In this document: positions 34,701 through 46,754 of the stretch, piece by piece
Position numbering within the stretch: the first letter of the stretch is position 1
How the letters are laid out: each line of letters starts with the position of its first letter
Assembly: GCA_027186245.1 (NCBI GenBank)
Contig: CP114485.1
Location: 7,440,001 to 7,504,000, forward strand
Direction: 5' to 3'
DNA length: 64,000 bases
Source of the DNA: Coriaria nepalensis
Taxonomy: Eukaryota; Streptophyta; Magnoliopsida; Cucurbitales; Coriariaceae
Position numbers and translations under genes: made by a program
The notes under the pieces: generated by a model
What the model was told of the DNA's origin: nothing
What the model saw: only the letters and a program-made list of their open reading frames with translations
The model's database searches: none

Positions 34701-35270
34701 TACATAACCCCCTTAAACTACTAGTATGTTAGACCCAACCCCCTTAAACTATCATCCTTTATAAGTAACCACTTAAAACTATTCTCAAGTTAGAATATAC
34801 CTCCCTCAAACTTTTTATTTACCCTGAGTTTATCCTTTTTTTATATTTATGACCTTAACGAAAATTATATTTTCTTCCCCTTAATTTTTTATTTTATATT
34901 TTTACCCCATTGAGCTCTATCAATAGAGGTTTGAGCTTCATGATTAGAGCTCGAGCTTACCCATTTGTTTGGGTTTTTTTTTTTTTTTTGGGTTCGTGCA
35001 TGAGTTTTAGGCCGTTGATATTGATTTTCACGAGGTTTCGGAATAATTAATTCTCAGTCGTTCAACTTAAATTAGAGCACCTAAAAAGATACAAGGAACT
35101 TCCACCTAGACTTCCACCTCACTTCTCTAATGTTTCCAAACAACATGAAAGCAAGTCTCTTTCTCTCTAGTTTTTACTAACTTTCTATACACGGACACCT
35201 ATTGAAGGAATTTTGGGAGGAAAATTTTCCCATTTTTTTCCCTTTATTTGTTTTTTAATTTTAATATTAT
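34701..35270. other. spacer before the gypsy nest
   Basis: AT-rich, with runs of T and C and short repeated words (CCCCTTAAACTA near 34709 and 34739). No gene. Confidence 0.35.
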
Positions 35271-36300
35271 TGATGTGGATTTTCGTCTGAGTAGAAAGAT
35301 CCACCACCACTAGTGTGCTCCAAGTTTGTGAAAACCAAAGCAAAGAATGACACGCTGGAGTGACGATCGACATATCCCCCTCCGATGATTAAGTCAGTAG
35401 GGTTTTAAGAGAGAATCTTTAAGAGACAATAATTAGGGTAAAAGTCTTATACCTTGTAAGGTTGGTTTCTGGTCCTTTTTATACCTTTGCCAATAGTACA
35501 AAAACCCTAACAGGCCTAAATATGGGCCAAACCCTCATTGATTGGCCCACGTGTCCCAAGGGATCCATCATCCTATTTGGAAGTTGTACTTAGGTGCTCC
35601 ACATCACACTTATCCTAGTAGACCCTATACACACACACTCGGCCTCAGATGTCTTCGAGCAACAAGAGTAAATCTATTCGCCTGGGTCTAATGATAATGG
35701 TATTTCCGTCAGGTCAGCCTCATCTTCTAAATCCACATATGGATAGTCAGCTTCATCCCATCGGGGTTAGGTGCCTCAGGCATTCACTATTAGCTGACAT
35801 CGTTGTTTGGATGATCCCAACAGTTAGCCCTTTGTCAGGTGGCTTGAGGACGTGAATAACATATGGCATTGTTAGAGCTAATCCCTTATCCTTTGGGTAG
35901 AGCGACATGAAGCGCGGGCTCAGCCTTCTTGAGGGGTGATGTTCCCTCGGATGTGTGCAGGGCTGATGTTCCTCTCTAATAGATAGGGGACTATATAACT
36001 CGCTTCTGGCATGCATGACGATGGTTTACCTTCTACAACATAATTGCTTCGAAAATGGAAGAGCAGCATTTACTTCTACAATTCACGCCCGATGTCATTT
36101 CAACTGTCAGTCCGTTCATTTAACACCATGTAGCGCCTTGGGGTTGGGTGACTCCTGGTATTTAATTTTCTTCTCTCTCATTTCTTACAATTCCCAATCA
36201 CTCGAAATCATCTCTCTCTCTCTCTCTCTCTCTCCTACATTCTTGCTTTGGCGAGACCTTCACTCTAGTGACCTACTCCAACTCTACTTTTCATTCGGGT
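35271..36300 (-). repeat. 3' LTR region of the Tat-like element
   Basis: The low end (35271-35420) resembles the LTR at 49930-50040 on the - strand: TCGGAGGGGG, then a TCAC..CAGC..TC run. The upper boundary was not located. A (CT)n tract lies at 36211-36232. Part of the upper half may be the promoter of the antisense ORF. Confidence 0.45.
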
Positions 36301-36819
36301 GAAGTTCTACCGCATCTCTCATCTTCTCTATGCTTGCTAACATGTCGGAAAAGACAAGTTCCCTGACTCTCTTTTGTTATCTCTAATCATCGATTTTTAT
36401 GGGTTTTAAAACTTTTCTAAATTTAATGTTTGAACGGTTCCTTCCCTTTTTTTGTTATCTAGAATTTTTGTGTGAACCAAGTAGCTAAGTGTTTTCCGCC
36501 CTTATGGCACTCATTTCTTCCTGAATCTAGGCTGTAGCCATCCCCTAAGGTTTTAGGTCCTTTCTGGTTAACCCCTCATACTTGTACAAAGGATTGGAGT
36601 ATATTGGACCTATGGTTTTGTGTTGACCTTGTCTTGACCCTTAATCCATTTCTATTTTTATTTGGGTCATCTTCAGACTTACCACCTCCTTATCTCATCC
36701 TTTTCCTTTTCATATCCTCAGCCTCAACTTTCCTTATCCCTTTTATTCATTTTTTAGGTTGACCATTCTCTTATTCATCAGATTTGAAGGCTTCATCTAG
36801 TTCTTTCTAATTCGCATGG

Positions 36820-38200
36820 TTAAGTACTCAGCCTCATCTCCTATCCACTATGAGGCACTCAATTTTGTGATCATGAAAGATAAGACATGAGATGTGTTGA
36901 TGGATTACGACCTATCAATGATTGCTGGTCTGAGAGTCCTTGATGCTGACAAGCATATCCAACAGATTTGGGTCCCTCCATCAATGGATATTATGATATA
37001 TCTATTGATGTTCAAAATATACGGCAGGGCTCCCCTTCATACCTTCCTCAAAGAACTATTATATGTTAGGGTGCTTCCCTCGAGTCAGCTAATGTCGAAC
37101 GCCTAATAAATAATCTTTAGGCTCTTCATTCTCTACTTCGAAGCCACCTGACGTCATCCGCAAGTGGTGTTTTTTCTTTATGTCCCTAGGCTCAGCCGTT
37201 TTCCTTAAAGGTTCTATAACACAACAATCCTCAAGGAAAGTTTGCTACACGCCTTCTAAAGTTTATTAAATTCTGAAGAAGAAGTGGTCTATTCTAACGG
37301 GAGAGTGGTAATGTCCCCTCGGGATATATAGGATCCCCAAAACCTTCTCCCCCGCCTATAACTCTAATCAGCCTTTTTCACTATCTAATGAAGATGAGGC
37401 TATCCAAAGGGAGTATTCTAGATAAGCTAGCTGTGGATAGGTATTGAGAGGTTTTCCTGACAAGGACATGCCTTGGGCCCTGTGGCCTCATAAATGAAAT
37501 TCTCTCTCTGGAGGTTCCCCCTCTGGAGGTTCACCCTTTTAGAATTATCATGGAGTCTGATTCTGCTCGTAGAGACCTTACTCTCATTGTCACATTCCTT
37601 CCGTAGTATAATATATTTATTTATTTTTACTTTTCTTTTCTTTGTGTAGAGCCTTCACGTACTGAGCTGGACACCATCATCAGAGGTCAACTTGAGGCTG
37701 AGTTGGAGTTACAAAAGAAGAAGAAAAAGAGTGTTCCCAAGAAAAGGCCCACCCAATCCAAGGCCACAACTGATGGTATAAAGAGGCACATGGTCGACTC
37801 ATCCTCAATCTCAAACCCTCCTCCTCCAATCGCAGGTGTGATCATCTTGAGGGATACTCCCTCCCGCTTTATCTCTCCTATTTAAGGGATGAGGTTACAA
37901 ATCTGAGTCCTTATATTCCGCAAGCTCAGGAAGCGGCAATGGCCAAGTTCTTGGAGTTCAAGGACTTCAAGACCAAGTTGGAGAGGGTTACGAGCATTGG
38001 GTTCGTAGCCACTACAGAAATGACAAATATGGTGCATCCTGGTTTTGATATGGACAAGGTTCTACTGCCTGTGCTAAGCTCTTCTAAGGCTGAGGATGAG
38101 GATGGGTAGAAGGAAGATGATGATGAGGTTGAGACTGTTGTCTTAGATGCTAACTAGGACCCCCTTCAACTTCCGCTGCTGATGCGCTAGAGTCTTCAAC
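36820..38200 (+). pseudogene. antisense extra ORF of the Tat-like element (putative gypsy-type transposon domain)
   Basis: On the + strand, opposite to the element's pol, broken frames give WVPPSMDIMIYLLMFKIYG, RAPLHTFLKELL, VLPSSQLMSNA and, farther on, GRVVMSPRD and a Lys-rich stretch (LELQKKKKKSVPKKRP, near 37710). This resembles the N-terminal domain of plant proteins annotated as putative gypsy-type transposon (PF04195-like). Several in-frame stops make it a pseudogene. Its role is unknown even in intact elements. Confidence 0.5.
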
Positions 38201-38859
38201 CACCATTGTTAATGCTAACCTCCCTCATGCTGCTGATGATGCAACCCCCAATGTCGGTCAGTCTTGTCAAAACAACCCATAGATTTCTATATATATTTTG
38301 TTTTTGATCAATTAACTTAACTTATTTTATTTAGGTCGAAGTGGCGATGCAACACTTCTATTTTTTTTTCTTTTTTTCTTATAACTCTACCTTATCGTGA
38401 ATTCGGTCATTTGTATAGAGGGTTTTAATGGAAGTTGTCTTTATTCATGAGTATCATACCTTTCATTAATGGTTTTTATCCTCCTCTTAAGAAGTTGAGT
38501 CTCTTATTAAGGGTTAGGGCTTTATGTTCTTGAGAAGTAAGATTTAGCGCTCATTTTTTGGTTAGCATGAGATTTTCTATGCACCAAATAAGTACCCAAG
38601 CAAGTTGAGCCTATGATGGGTACTCAGTATCAGATTTTATGGGCACCAAATAAGCACCTATACATTAGATGGTTGAGCCGCTGATGGGTGCTCATCATCA
38701 TATTGATCTCTCTCTAGAAGAAACTTTATTTTATTTATGGCGTAGTAATTTTCCTTATTCAAAATTTGCTCCAAAAAGCTTATGCTACATAAATTAATAA
38801 AAATGCATAAAGTAAAGCAATGAACTTGTTAAGGATTACTTGTACTCAACTTCTTTTTT

Positions 38860-39900
38860 GTGGTAGAACTTCAGGTGCTCCGTGTCCCATGGATGAGCAA
38901 GCTCTTTGCCCAATCTGTTCCTTAGATCCTGACCTATCTGATTACTTCATAGGGATCCTCTTAATTTCCTCCAAATGGGCCCTTCTGCTTGGTGAGTATT
39001 ACTTTCCCGAGAACCAAGTCCCCCACTCTTATGGACCATGGAATGATCCCCCTTATCATAATACCTCTTAATCCTCTTCTTTAGTGCTTCCTCTCAAATT
39101 TTCACTTCTCCCTAGGTCTCGTGGAAAGAGTCAAGTGCCTCTGCTAGAAATTGAGAGTTGTGCTCCTTAGTACATAACAACCTCATGCAAGTAGGGAGAC
39201 TGACCTTTGTGGGCTTTATGGCTCCAGACCCATAGGGGATGCTAAATGGGGTTTCTCTCATTACTAATTGAGGACTAGTCCTGATTGCCCAAAGCACAAG
39301 GGGCAACTCTTCCTCCCAAGCACCTTTGCACCCTTCCAGCTTCTTCTTCAACAACCTCTTTATCACTTTATTAGCGGCCTCTACCTGGCCATTTGCTTGA
39401 AGATTAGATGGGGAAGAGGTTGGGTGTTTGATTTGAAACTCTAAGCAGAGCTCTCTAAACTCTTTATTCTCAAATTGACCCCCGTTATCTGTGATCAGTC
39501 TCTAAGATGCCAAACCTCTAAACTTCTAGATGAACTTTGTACTTGTGGCCTCAGTGATCTTGGTCAACAGCTTGGCCTCCATCCATTTATTGAAGTAGTC
39601 AATCTCCACAATGACATACTTCTTCTGGTTGGGCGATTAGGTCAGGGCTTCTATAATGTTGATCCCCTACTTTGTAAATGGTGATGGGCTGGTGATCGAC
39701 ATTGAAGGTACTAAAAGTCTCCTCGAGAGTGGACCTGAAATTCTTGGCATGTTCGGGTATGGCACTCAGCATCCTTCCTCGGCATCAGGCATCAGTATCC
39801 CTAACACAAAAGCCTCTAAGGAGTTGCCTACCTTTTTTAATGGCCTCTAAACACAACTCCATGCATTTCATGCCACAATAACTCAACCTCATCCTTAGCT
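38860..39900 (-). pseudogene. gypsy integrase C-terminal half
   Basis: The frame at 39112-39366 and its extension read ANGQVEAANKVIKRLLKKKL, then WEEELPLVLWAIRTSPQ, then ETPFSIPYGSGAI, the conserved stretch after the catalytic core of Ty3/gypsy integrases. Farther down, DPYEVIRSGQ- and HLKFYH-like words mark the C-terminal domain. Catalytic D,D,E residues could not all be read because the preceding frame is broken. Confidence 0.8.
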
Positions 39901-40258
39901 ACATACCTCATTAGTGGCCATGCAAAACTCCTTCGATATAGCACATCTCCAATCAAAAGACACACTTGACTGATTATGTTTGAACCTTTCTTGCTTCCCC
40001 TTTATCAGAAGGTAACTCTGCCTTAGTGAGGCACCTCTTGAAAGCTACAATCCATCCTCTTTCCTCTACGATTATCATCACGTTGGCTAACTCAGAGATG
40101 CTTGGGACATCTAGAAACCTTCTAAGGGATCCCATTGGCATTGACGTCTGATACAAGGTAGCCAATTGAGTGAAAGTGTTAGCCTTAACATTATCCCTCC
40201 TAGGGGTGTGCAATATATAGAATTGGTTGAATCTTCCTAGTAGAACTTTGGCTTCTTT

Positions 40259-40636
40259 TTAGTAAGCCTTCATCCTAGTGGATTTAGCCACACATTCTCC
40301 CTTCACATGTGATACCACTACTTGAGAGTCACTCATTATAATTACCTTCTTTGTTCCCACTTCTCTTGATAATCTCAGCTTGACTACTAATGCTTCGTAT
40401 TCTACTTGATTTTTAGAGGCTTTGTGGTTGAATATGAGGGCATACTCGATCCTCATCCCCTCAGATGATTCTAGAATAAGACTTGCCCCATATCCTTCTT
40501 TATTGGAAGCCCCATCTACACTGAATGTCCAGTATGGTAGTGTCATCTCGGTGGAGGCCGAGGTCTTCCCCTTCACTAGTTTCTCTAGAGGAGTTAGTCT
40601 CTCTCCTACAAATTTTGAGATGAAGTTTGCCATCAC
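40259..40636 (-). pseudogene. gypsy RNase H domain
   Basis: This 125-codon frame is nearly a whole RNase H fold: WTFSVDGASNKEGYGASLIL with the first Asp, then NQVEYEALVVKLRLSREVG with the Glu, then IIMSDSQVVVSHVKGE with the second Asp. It degrades RNA in RNA/DNA hybrids during reverse transcription. Flanking frames toward the reverse transcriptase and integrase are disrupted. Confidence 0.85.
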
Positions 40637-40699
40637 TTTAACCTTTAATGGATGTCATCGACTTGTAAGTAATGTCGAATTCCCCTAGTTATACTGACC

Positions 40700-41640
40700 A
40701 TTTGAGTAGCCTCCTTGACATGTCTGGGTTTTACAGGATCTGTCTAAGCGGAGCTCTGTGAGCACCATAAGGGGATGAGCCTGAAAGTATTGGCACAACT
40801 TATGTACTACCACTACTAAGGTGAATGTGGCCTTGTCAGCATGAAGATACTGTCTTGCAGGTCCATCAACACCTTGCTAGTGTAGTATACGAGAATCTAC
40901 TTCCATTACTCTTCTTTTAATAGGATTTAGCTGACGGACACAGTGCTGATTACTAGATATAACTTCATTTCCTCCCTTACTTTTGATTTGCTCAGCTGAG
41001 GAACTGAGGAGAGGAACTTCTTAAGTTCTATAAAGGCATTATCACACTCCTCAGTCCATCTTTTTTTGTTAGAGCCCTTCAAGGATTGAAAGAATTAGAG
41101 GCATTTGTCCGTCGCATGGCATAAACCGATTTAGGGATCCACTCTTCTTGACAACGCTTAAATCTCCCTCTTCGTTTGAGATGCCCTCATATTTACTATA
41201 GCTTAGACCTTCTCGAAGTTTGCCTCAATCCCATGATAATGAACGATATAGCCCATAAACTTCCTAGACCCAGCCCCGATTGTACATTTCTCTAGGTTCA
41301 GCTTCATCCCATACTTCCTCATTACTGAGAAGATTTCTCTTCATTTTTCGTGATGATCCCCCTTCCTTACACTCTTCACCAGAATGTCATCGACATACAC
41401 TTATATTGCCTTTCCCAACTGATCTTGAAACATGTCATTGACTAGCCTTTGGAATGAGGCCTCAGCATTCTTCAACCCAAATGGCATGACTTTGTAACAA
41501 TAATTGCCATTGTTAGTGATTAAGGTGGGCCCAAAATTCTTCAACCCAAATAGCTTTTCTCCCACGGTCATGGGTAGGTAATTACTCCTTTAAGATACCT
41601 TACACTCCCTAAGAACACCGCAAGGGGGGTGTTGATGGGC
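40700..41640 (-). pseudogene. gypsy reverse transcriptase, broken
   Basis: Readable - strand text includes MPFGLKNAEASFQRLVND, then VYVDDILVKSVRKGDHHEK with an intact YVDD near 41385-41396, then KYGMKLNLEKC and a thumb/RNase H linker. A stop precedes YVDD and others follow. The sequence clearly belongs to Ty3/gypsy. Confidence 0.8.
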
Positions 41641-42329
41641 TTCAGTTTTATGTTCCCTATCTTCATCCTCTCAAAGGTATATAGGGAGATGATGTCAGTT
41701 GCTCTCCTCGTGTTTGCTAACACTCGGTGGATAAGGTTGGAGGAGACATTAGCTAAGATGACGAGCGCTTTATTGTGAGGATAGATAACCCCTTCTCATC
41801 AGCTTTATTGAACGTGATATTTAGGTCATCTGTGGGTAGATATGAGGTTTTAGAGAGAAGACCTTAGCTTATTTTAGAGATCTCAGCCACCCTTTCCTCT
41901 TCCAACCCGTATCTTTCCCTTTTAATCCGCTCATGATGACATAGATCTCTCAGGTCACTTCTTGATGTTCGGCTACAGCCCTAGTTTGCTCACCCCTAAG
42001 AATCACCTTATCGTTTCCCTTTTTTCCTCTATTTCCTCTCAAGGCACCTCGGCCTCGGTCTACATACTCGCCCAAGTATGCCTCTTAGATAAGCCTTTCT
42101 ATCTCTATCTTCATCTGATTGCACTAGTCAGTTTGATGACTATGATCATGATGATACTTGCAGTAGAACCTCTTATCTCTCTAAGTTGGGGCACTCTTCA
42201 AGGGCTCAGCTACTTTGAATAGGTTCTAGTCTTTGTAACGGATGTATATCACCTCAATGCTATAGATAAAGAGGGGTAAAGGTTTCTTTTGGTGGTGGCT
42301 TGTTGACCATCTTATCAAGGCTCATCCTT

Positions 42330-43448
42330 TTCTTCTCTCTCTTTCTCTGATCATTCCTCTTGTGGTCATGGCCTAACCCCCTACGCTAAGCTCGCACTAA
42401 TTGAGACATCACTTGTTTTTCCACGGTTTCAGCAATTACTCTCATTCTCTTAGCCTCGACTTAGTGAAAGATTTAAAGTGCAATTTACCCGATTGGCTGA
42501 TGAGCTCTCTATCATTGGTCCCCCCCCCCCCCTAAAGAAACCATGCAAAACTTATACATCGCCAGATGCTTTTGTCTTGTTAGATGCAGCATGGAAACAA
42601 TCCATATACTTAAACAGAGGTTCTCGAAGGTACTGCTTAATTATGCTGAGATTGATCACAAGCATCCTTAGAGTCTTTAATCCCATGAAGTTGACCAAGA
42701 ACTGGATACTCAAGTCATGAAAAGAGTATTTTCTCGAGGGTCTATGATCGATACCATTCCATGGCAGCTTCCTTTAATGTGACATGAAAGGCTTGACACA
42801 TCAGTTAATCCTCTAATTTGTTCAATCTCATCATAGTTTTTTAGGCCTCAATATGGTTACAGGGATCATGAATTATATCGTACTGCTCTATAGGGGGGCT
42901 GGAACTTGGGTGGCAGAGCGGCACCAAGGACTCACTGAGTAAACGAGCCCTTAACTTCTTAAGCGTGGAATCAACCTCTTTTTTTATATGAGCACCCCTA
43001 TCTCACGGAGCCTCTTGTCCACATACTTGTCCCTTTCAAATTCTTGAGTCTCACTCTTAGCCCTTTCAACCCTCAACTCAACCCCAATGTCCTAAAAATA
43101 CGCTACCACTTCTACCATAAGGTTGGCATTGGTATAACCCTTATCATCTAGTGGTTGTTTGCCCTTCATCTGGCTAGGATTGTCTCGCTGTTATGTCGGA
43201 GGATCCTTGTCTCTTGTTGCTCCCAATAGCTATAGGTCCTCCCTCATCTCTACTCTGATACGGGCAAGTGCCTCTGTTAGCCTATCATCCACCATGTGAT
43301 CCATAGTCCGGGTATGTCTATCCATATTTCTCTTTATCCTCTCAAAAAGTTGAACTAGATTTGTTCCTTCAATTTTCATAACAAATTGTTTTGAGAAAAA
43401 TGTGTCGCCCTTTCGAAGAGCGGAGTGGGCCCTAGTGTAGGGCCTCAT
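42330..43448 (-). pseudogene. gypsy gag relic
   Basis: The first frame (43230-43448) is charged (ERIKRNMDRHTRTMDHMVDD). Farther on, MCQAFHVTLKEAAMEWYRS (about 42755-42810) is typical of the retrotransposon gag domain. Stops, and a 13-C run at 42520-42532, break the rest. Confidence 0.6.
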
Positions 43449-43544
43449 CCCTAAAGGTAATGGTGGATTTGTAGCCCCTCGTCCTTATCCTCGGTAGCCA
43501 CATTCTCTCATCATTATTCCATCTGTCCGATCAACCTTGCTGCT

Positions 43545-43660
43545 TTGCAACCCAACCAATCCAACCTATTGAAGCTTCGATAATAGAGATCAAAGCATCC
43601 CAACAGTCGGTGTCAAACTATTGTTGCAACCCAACCAATCAATCCAACCTATCAAAGTGT
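43545..43660. repeat. duplicated block around the primer-site-like sequence
   Basis: TTGCAACCCAACCAATC with CAACCTAT is present at 43545 and again at 43622, one copy on each side of CAGTCGGTGTCAAA. The arrangement looks like a local rearrangement where the 5' LTR would be. Confidence 0.7.
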
Positions 43661-43679
43661 TAGGAATATCATACCTACA

Positions 43680-44245
43680 GATGATGTGCTTCCAAATTAA
43701 CTTAGTAGTTGCCGCCTCGGTTATCTAGGTGAAGGGTTCTACTTCTACACACATAGTAAAATAATCAATGGCCACTATAACATATCTATTCTATTAGTTG
43801 ATTGAGTCAAAGGACCTATTAAATCAATACCCCATTTAGCATAAGGGCATAGACTTATAATAGAAGTCAATTGGATCCATGGCTTCCTTATAATGTTAAC
43901 ATGGACCTGACATTCGCTACATCACCTACTATGATTCACCTGGTATTTTGTGTCCTTATCCTCTTTACCTCATTCTTGGCCTCAAAGAGCTCACCACTAA
44001 TAAAATACTTCTTGATATATCCTATCCAACATTCACCTTCCAACCACATAACATTATTATCTTCAGCTATGCTTGGAGTTTCTAAGTGTTGCCTTCAGGC
44101 CTTCTTAGGTAATGTTGTCTTTGGCAAGGTAGCCAATTTTGTAAGAGCATCAACCTTAGAGTGTTTTCCACCTTAGGAATATGCCTGATTTAAAACTGCT
44201 CAAACCTTCTCAGGATCATTCTAGCCGCTTTTTGGTAGACCTTTA
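43680..44245 (-). pseudogene. RNase H end and integrase start of a second gypsy element
   Basis: Read on the - strand: KVYQKAARMILRRFEQF, RHIPKVENT (end of RNase H), then after stops VIVAIDYFTMCVEVEPFT (integrase core start) and DIPNTLIG, where the frame is cut by the Tat-like element. The order continues that of the RNase H start at 46148-46390, so it probably belongs to the element at 46-50.5 kb. Confidence 0.7.
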
Positions 44246-44721
44246 TCTTTTCTAACATAGTTTTAAGTAGAAGCAATTGAAGCAATTGAAAAGATTCATC
44301 AAATGATGAAAACAAAACAAAGTCGCAGACAAGTTATGTAGATCGGAGAAGACGACCACTTGAGTTTTAAGTAGGTGATCTAGTATTTCTACAACTAACC
44401 CCAAGGAAAGGTGTAATGCAATTGGAGAAGAAAGGAAAGTTAAGTCTTCGTTATATTGGATCTTTCAAGATCCTTGAGAGGATAGGTAAAGTGGCGTACC
44501 GGTTAGCACTATCGCCAAATTTATTAGAAGTGCATGATGTATTTCATGTTTCGATGCTGAGAAAATATGTCTCAGATCCTTCCCATATATTGCAGAATGA
44601 ACCAGTAGAAGTAAGAAATGATTTGTCATATAAAGAAAATGATGCAAATAAAGATATGAGAGAAAAAGTGTTGAGTGTTAAAATTTTGTGGAAAAGTCAA
44701 GAAACAGAGGAAGCAACCTGA
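44246..44721 (+). pseudogene. chromovirus integrase C-terminus
   Basis: Text visible across one shift and two stops: DRRRRPLEF, VGDLVFLQLTPRKGVMQLEK, then a clean frame from 44416 with LRYIGSFKILERIGKVAYRL, VHDVFHVSMLRKYVSDPSH and VKILWKSQETEEAT. This is the integrase tail leading into a chromodomain in Tekay/Del-type chromoviruses, where it steers insertion toward marked chromatin. The 5' part of pol is absent. Confidence 0.82.
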
Positions 44722-44784
44722 GAAAAGAAGAAGATATGTGAGCTAAGTTCCTAGAGTTTTGTACTTAATGCCTTAAAAAATGTG

Positions 44785-44960
44785 AAATACTCGATGGGTC
44801 GATGGGTCGACATCTCGACGGGTTGTAGTACTCGACACCTTCAAATATGCAAAATACTCGTCGACGTTCTCGATGGGTCAATGGCTTGATAGGTCGATGC
44901 ACTCAACGCCTCCGGTTTGTGAAGTCCTTGCTGGGTCGAGAGGTCGACGGTTCAACTCCT
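44785..44960 (+). repeat. imperfect CTCGATGGGTCGA repeats inside the LTR
   Basis: Variants of CTCGATGGGTCGATGGGTCG recur over about 170 bp as short, partly palindromic words (TCGA). They look like a degenerate minisatellite. Confidence 0.65.
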
Positions 44961-46147
44961 ACTATAACAGGAATAAAGTTTTTTGACACCTTAAGTTAAA
45001 TTATGTGTTTTAAGTAGAATTAAGAATCAAGTTCGTCCTAAGATAAACATATGTTTGGATAGGTTAGGAGCTAGCCTATACCTACAAGATTTACAGTTAG
45101 CTCTTACCAATATAGGACATACAATTGCTAAGTAAAATCTCACCTGTGACACAAGTATTTTCACTATTTATTCAGTTTGAGATTGATGATATTGATATGA
45201 ATACAACATAGCATGCTGAACACTGAGTTGATTGCGTGGTGTTATGTTTATGTAAAGCATCTTGGAATTGAGTTTATATTATTTGAATATATAAATTTTC
45301 CAAAAAATATTGAATGCACCATCATTTTTTACGCAAAAACAACAAAGAGAAAATGTTATGCTTTTAAATTGATTAGTGTGATGCTTAAAAGGACATAAGC
45401 ATAATATTATAGTGAGGCGCTGCCTAATCAGGGCGAATTGAGCGGAGTCGCTGAGCTTAGAGATTTTATTTGATCAGGTTTGATTGAGAGAGGTCGCTAA
45501 TCCAAGATGTGATCTGATCAGGGCGGACTGAGCGAAGTCACTAATCTTAGATTATTTTGGTCACAAAGAACCATAAATCACAGTAGTGCCGGCAACAACA
45601 TCCTCAAGGCCTATAGTAGTAGAAAGAGAATCTCATTTGCATAGAAAACTTTATAAGAATTTATAAAACTATTCAATCGAGTTTTTAAAATGTATTTGAG
45701 TATGTTTTGTGCATGTGAGATAAAATCTTTACTTATTGAGCTTTTTAGCTCATAGTAGTTACTTGTGTTCGTAGATATGCAGAAAAAAGGAAAGTCAGTA
45801 AGTTCATGACTGGGTGAATAAAGTATGATCTACCTGGTGTAAAGTACATATGGGCCCAACTGTGGGGAGACAAAAATGTTTAAAATATAATTTTGGAAAA
45901 TGCTCATTTTTACGCATTTTGAGAAGTTTATGAAAGTAGTATTTTGTATTATTAACAAAGTTATAATTAATAGCATATATAATATATATATATATATAGA
46001 AATTATACATACAACGTATTGTATTTTCTTTTAATATCGTTGCCAAAATAGATTTAAACGGAGTTTCAAAAAAGTTGAAATTTTTCTGTATTTTTACCAA
46101 AGGATTTCCAAGTTAGTTAGGTAATGCACCTACTGGTTATATTTAAG

Positions 46148-46390
46148 TTAAAAATAAGAATAACTATTTTCTCGAATGCATTTTGATAAGAAATGTAGTG
46201 AGTGGGAGGTCATTATAGCTCTGATAGTTGTCTGGGATTTGTAGGAAATATCAAATTCTTCTAACTTTACCGACCATTTCAATAGTGTCCCTAATATGTC
46301 AGTATTTTGAAGGATTTGTCTTTGTAGAAGGTCAGTGAGTATAATAATTGGATGAGCTTGAAAATATGGACATAGTTTCCTTGCCACCAT
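46148..46390 (-). pseudogene. gypsy RT/RNase H linker and RNase H start
   Basis: ARKLCPYFQAHPIIILTD, LGTLLKWSVKLEEFDISY and an AIMTSH tail are the conserved link between reverse transcriptase and RNase H. The following RNase H core is missing at the junction with the chromovirus fragment. Confidence 0.8.
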
Positions 46391-46754
46391 AATTAGAGCA
46401 AAAGCTGCTTTCTCAGCATGTGGATATCGACCCTCACTGATTTAACACCTTTCTAATGTAATACACAGGGATTTATCTCCCCTCCTCCTCTTTTACTAAA
46501 GCTAAACTAACAGCCACCTTACTAATAGCCAGATAAAGGTTCAGATCTTTTCCCACCCTGGGCTTACTCAACCTAGGAATTATGGCTAAATACTTCTTCA
46601 AATCCTTGAATGCCTTAGCATATTCCTCCGTCCAACCTTAAGTATGAGTCTCCTTCAGTGATTTGAAGAAAGGCAAATAGTTATTTGCTGATCAACTCAT
46701 AAAACGGCTAAGTGCTGGTACTCTTCCAATAAGTGTCTAAATCTCCTTCTTTGT

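Larger units (their letters stand above)
35271..43618 (-). mobile_element. Ty3/gypsy element, Tat-like, 5' LTR not found
   Basis: From right to left on the - strand: a primer-site-like TTTGACACCGACTG (43603-43616), gag relics, reverse transcriptase, RNase H and integrase, then an antisense ORF on the + strand, then a 3' LTR whose end is taken as TGATGTGG at 35271. The gag-RT-RNase H-integrase order is Ty3/gypsy. The extra antisense ORF between pol and the 3' LTR points to the Tat lineage. Where the 5' LTR should begin there is pol of another gypsy element (43680 on), so this element is truncated or rearranged there. Stops and frameshifts run through all domains. Confidence 0.75.
44246..46140 (+). 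mobile_element. chromovirus (Ty3/gypsy, Tekay/Del-like) 3' fragment with LTR
   Basis: On the + strand, an integrase C-terminal end (44246-44721) is followed by LTR-like sequence. The LTR has repeated GATCAGGGCG-AATTGAGCG-type words near 45425-45530 and shares motifs with 24.56-25.26 kb. The fragment interrupts a gypsy element of opposite orientation. Confidence 0.7.
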
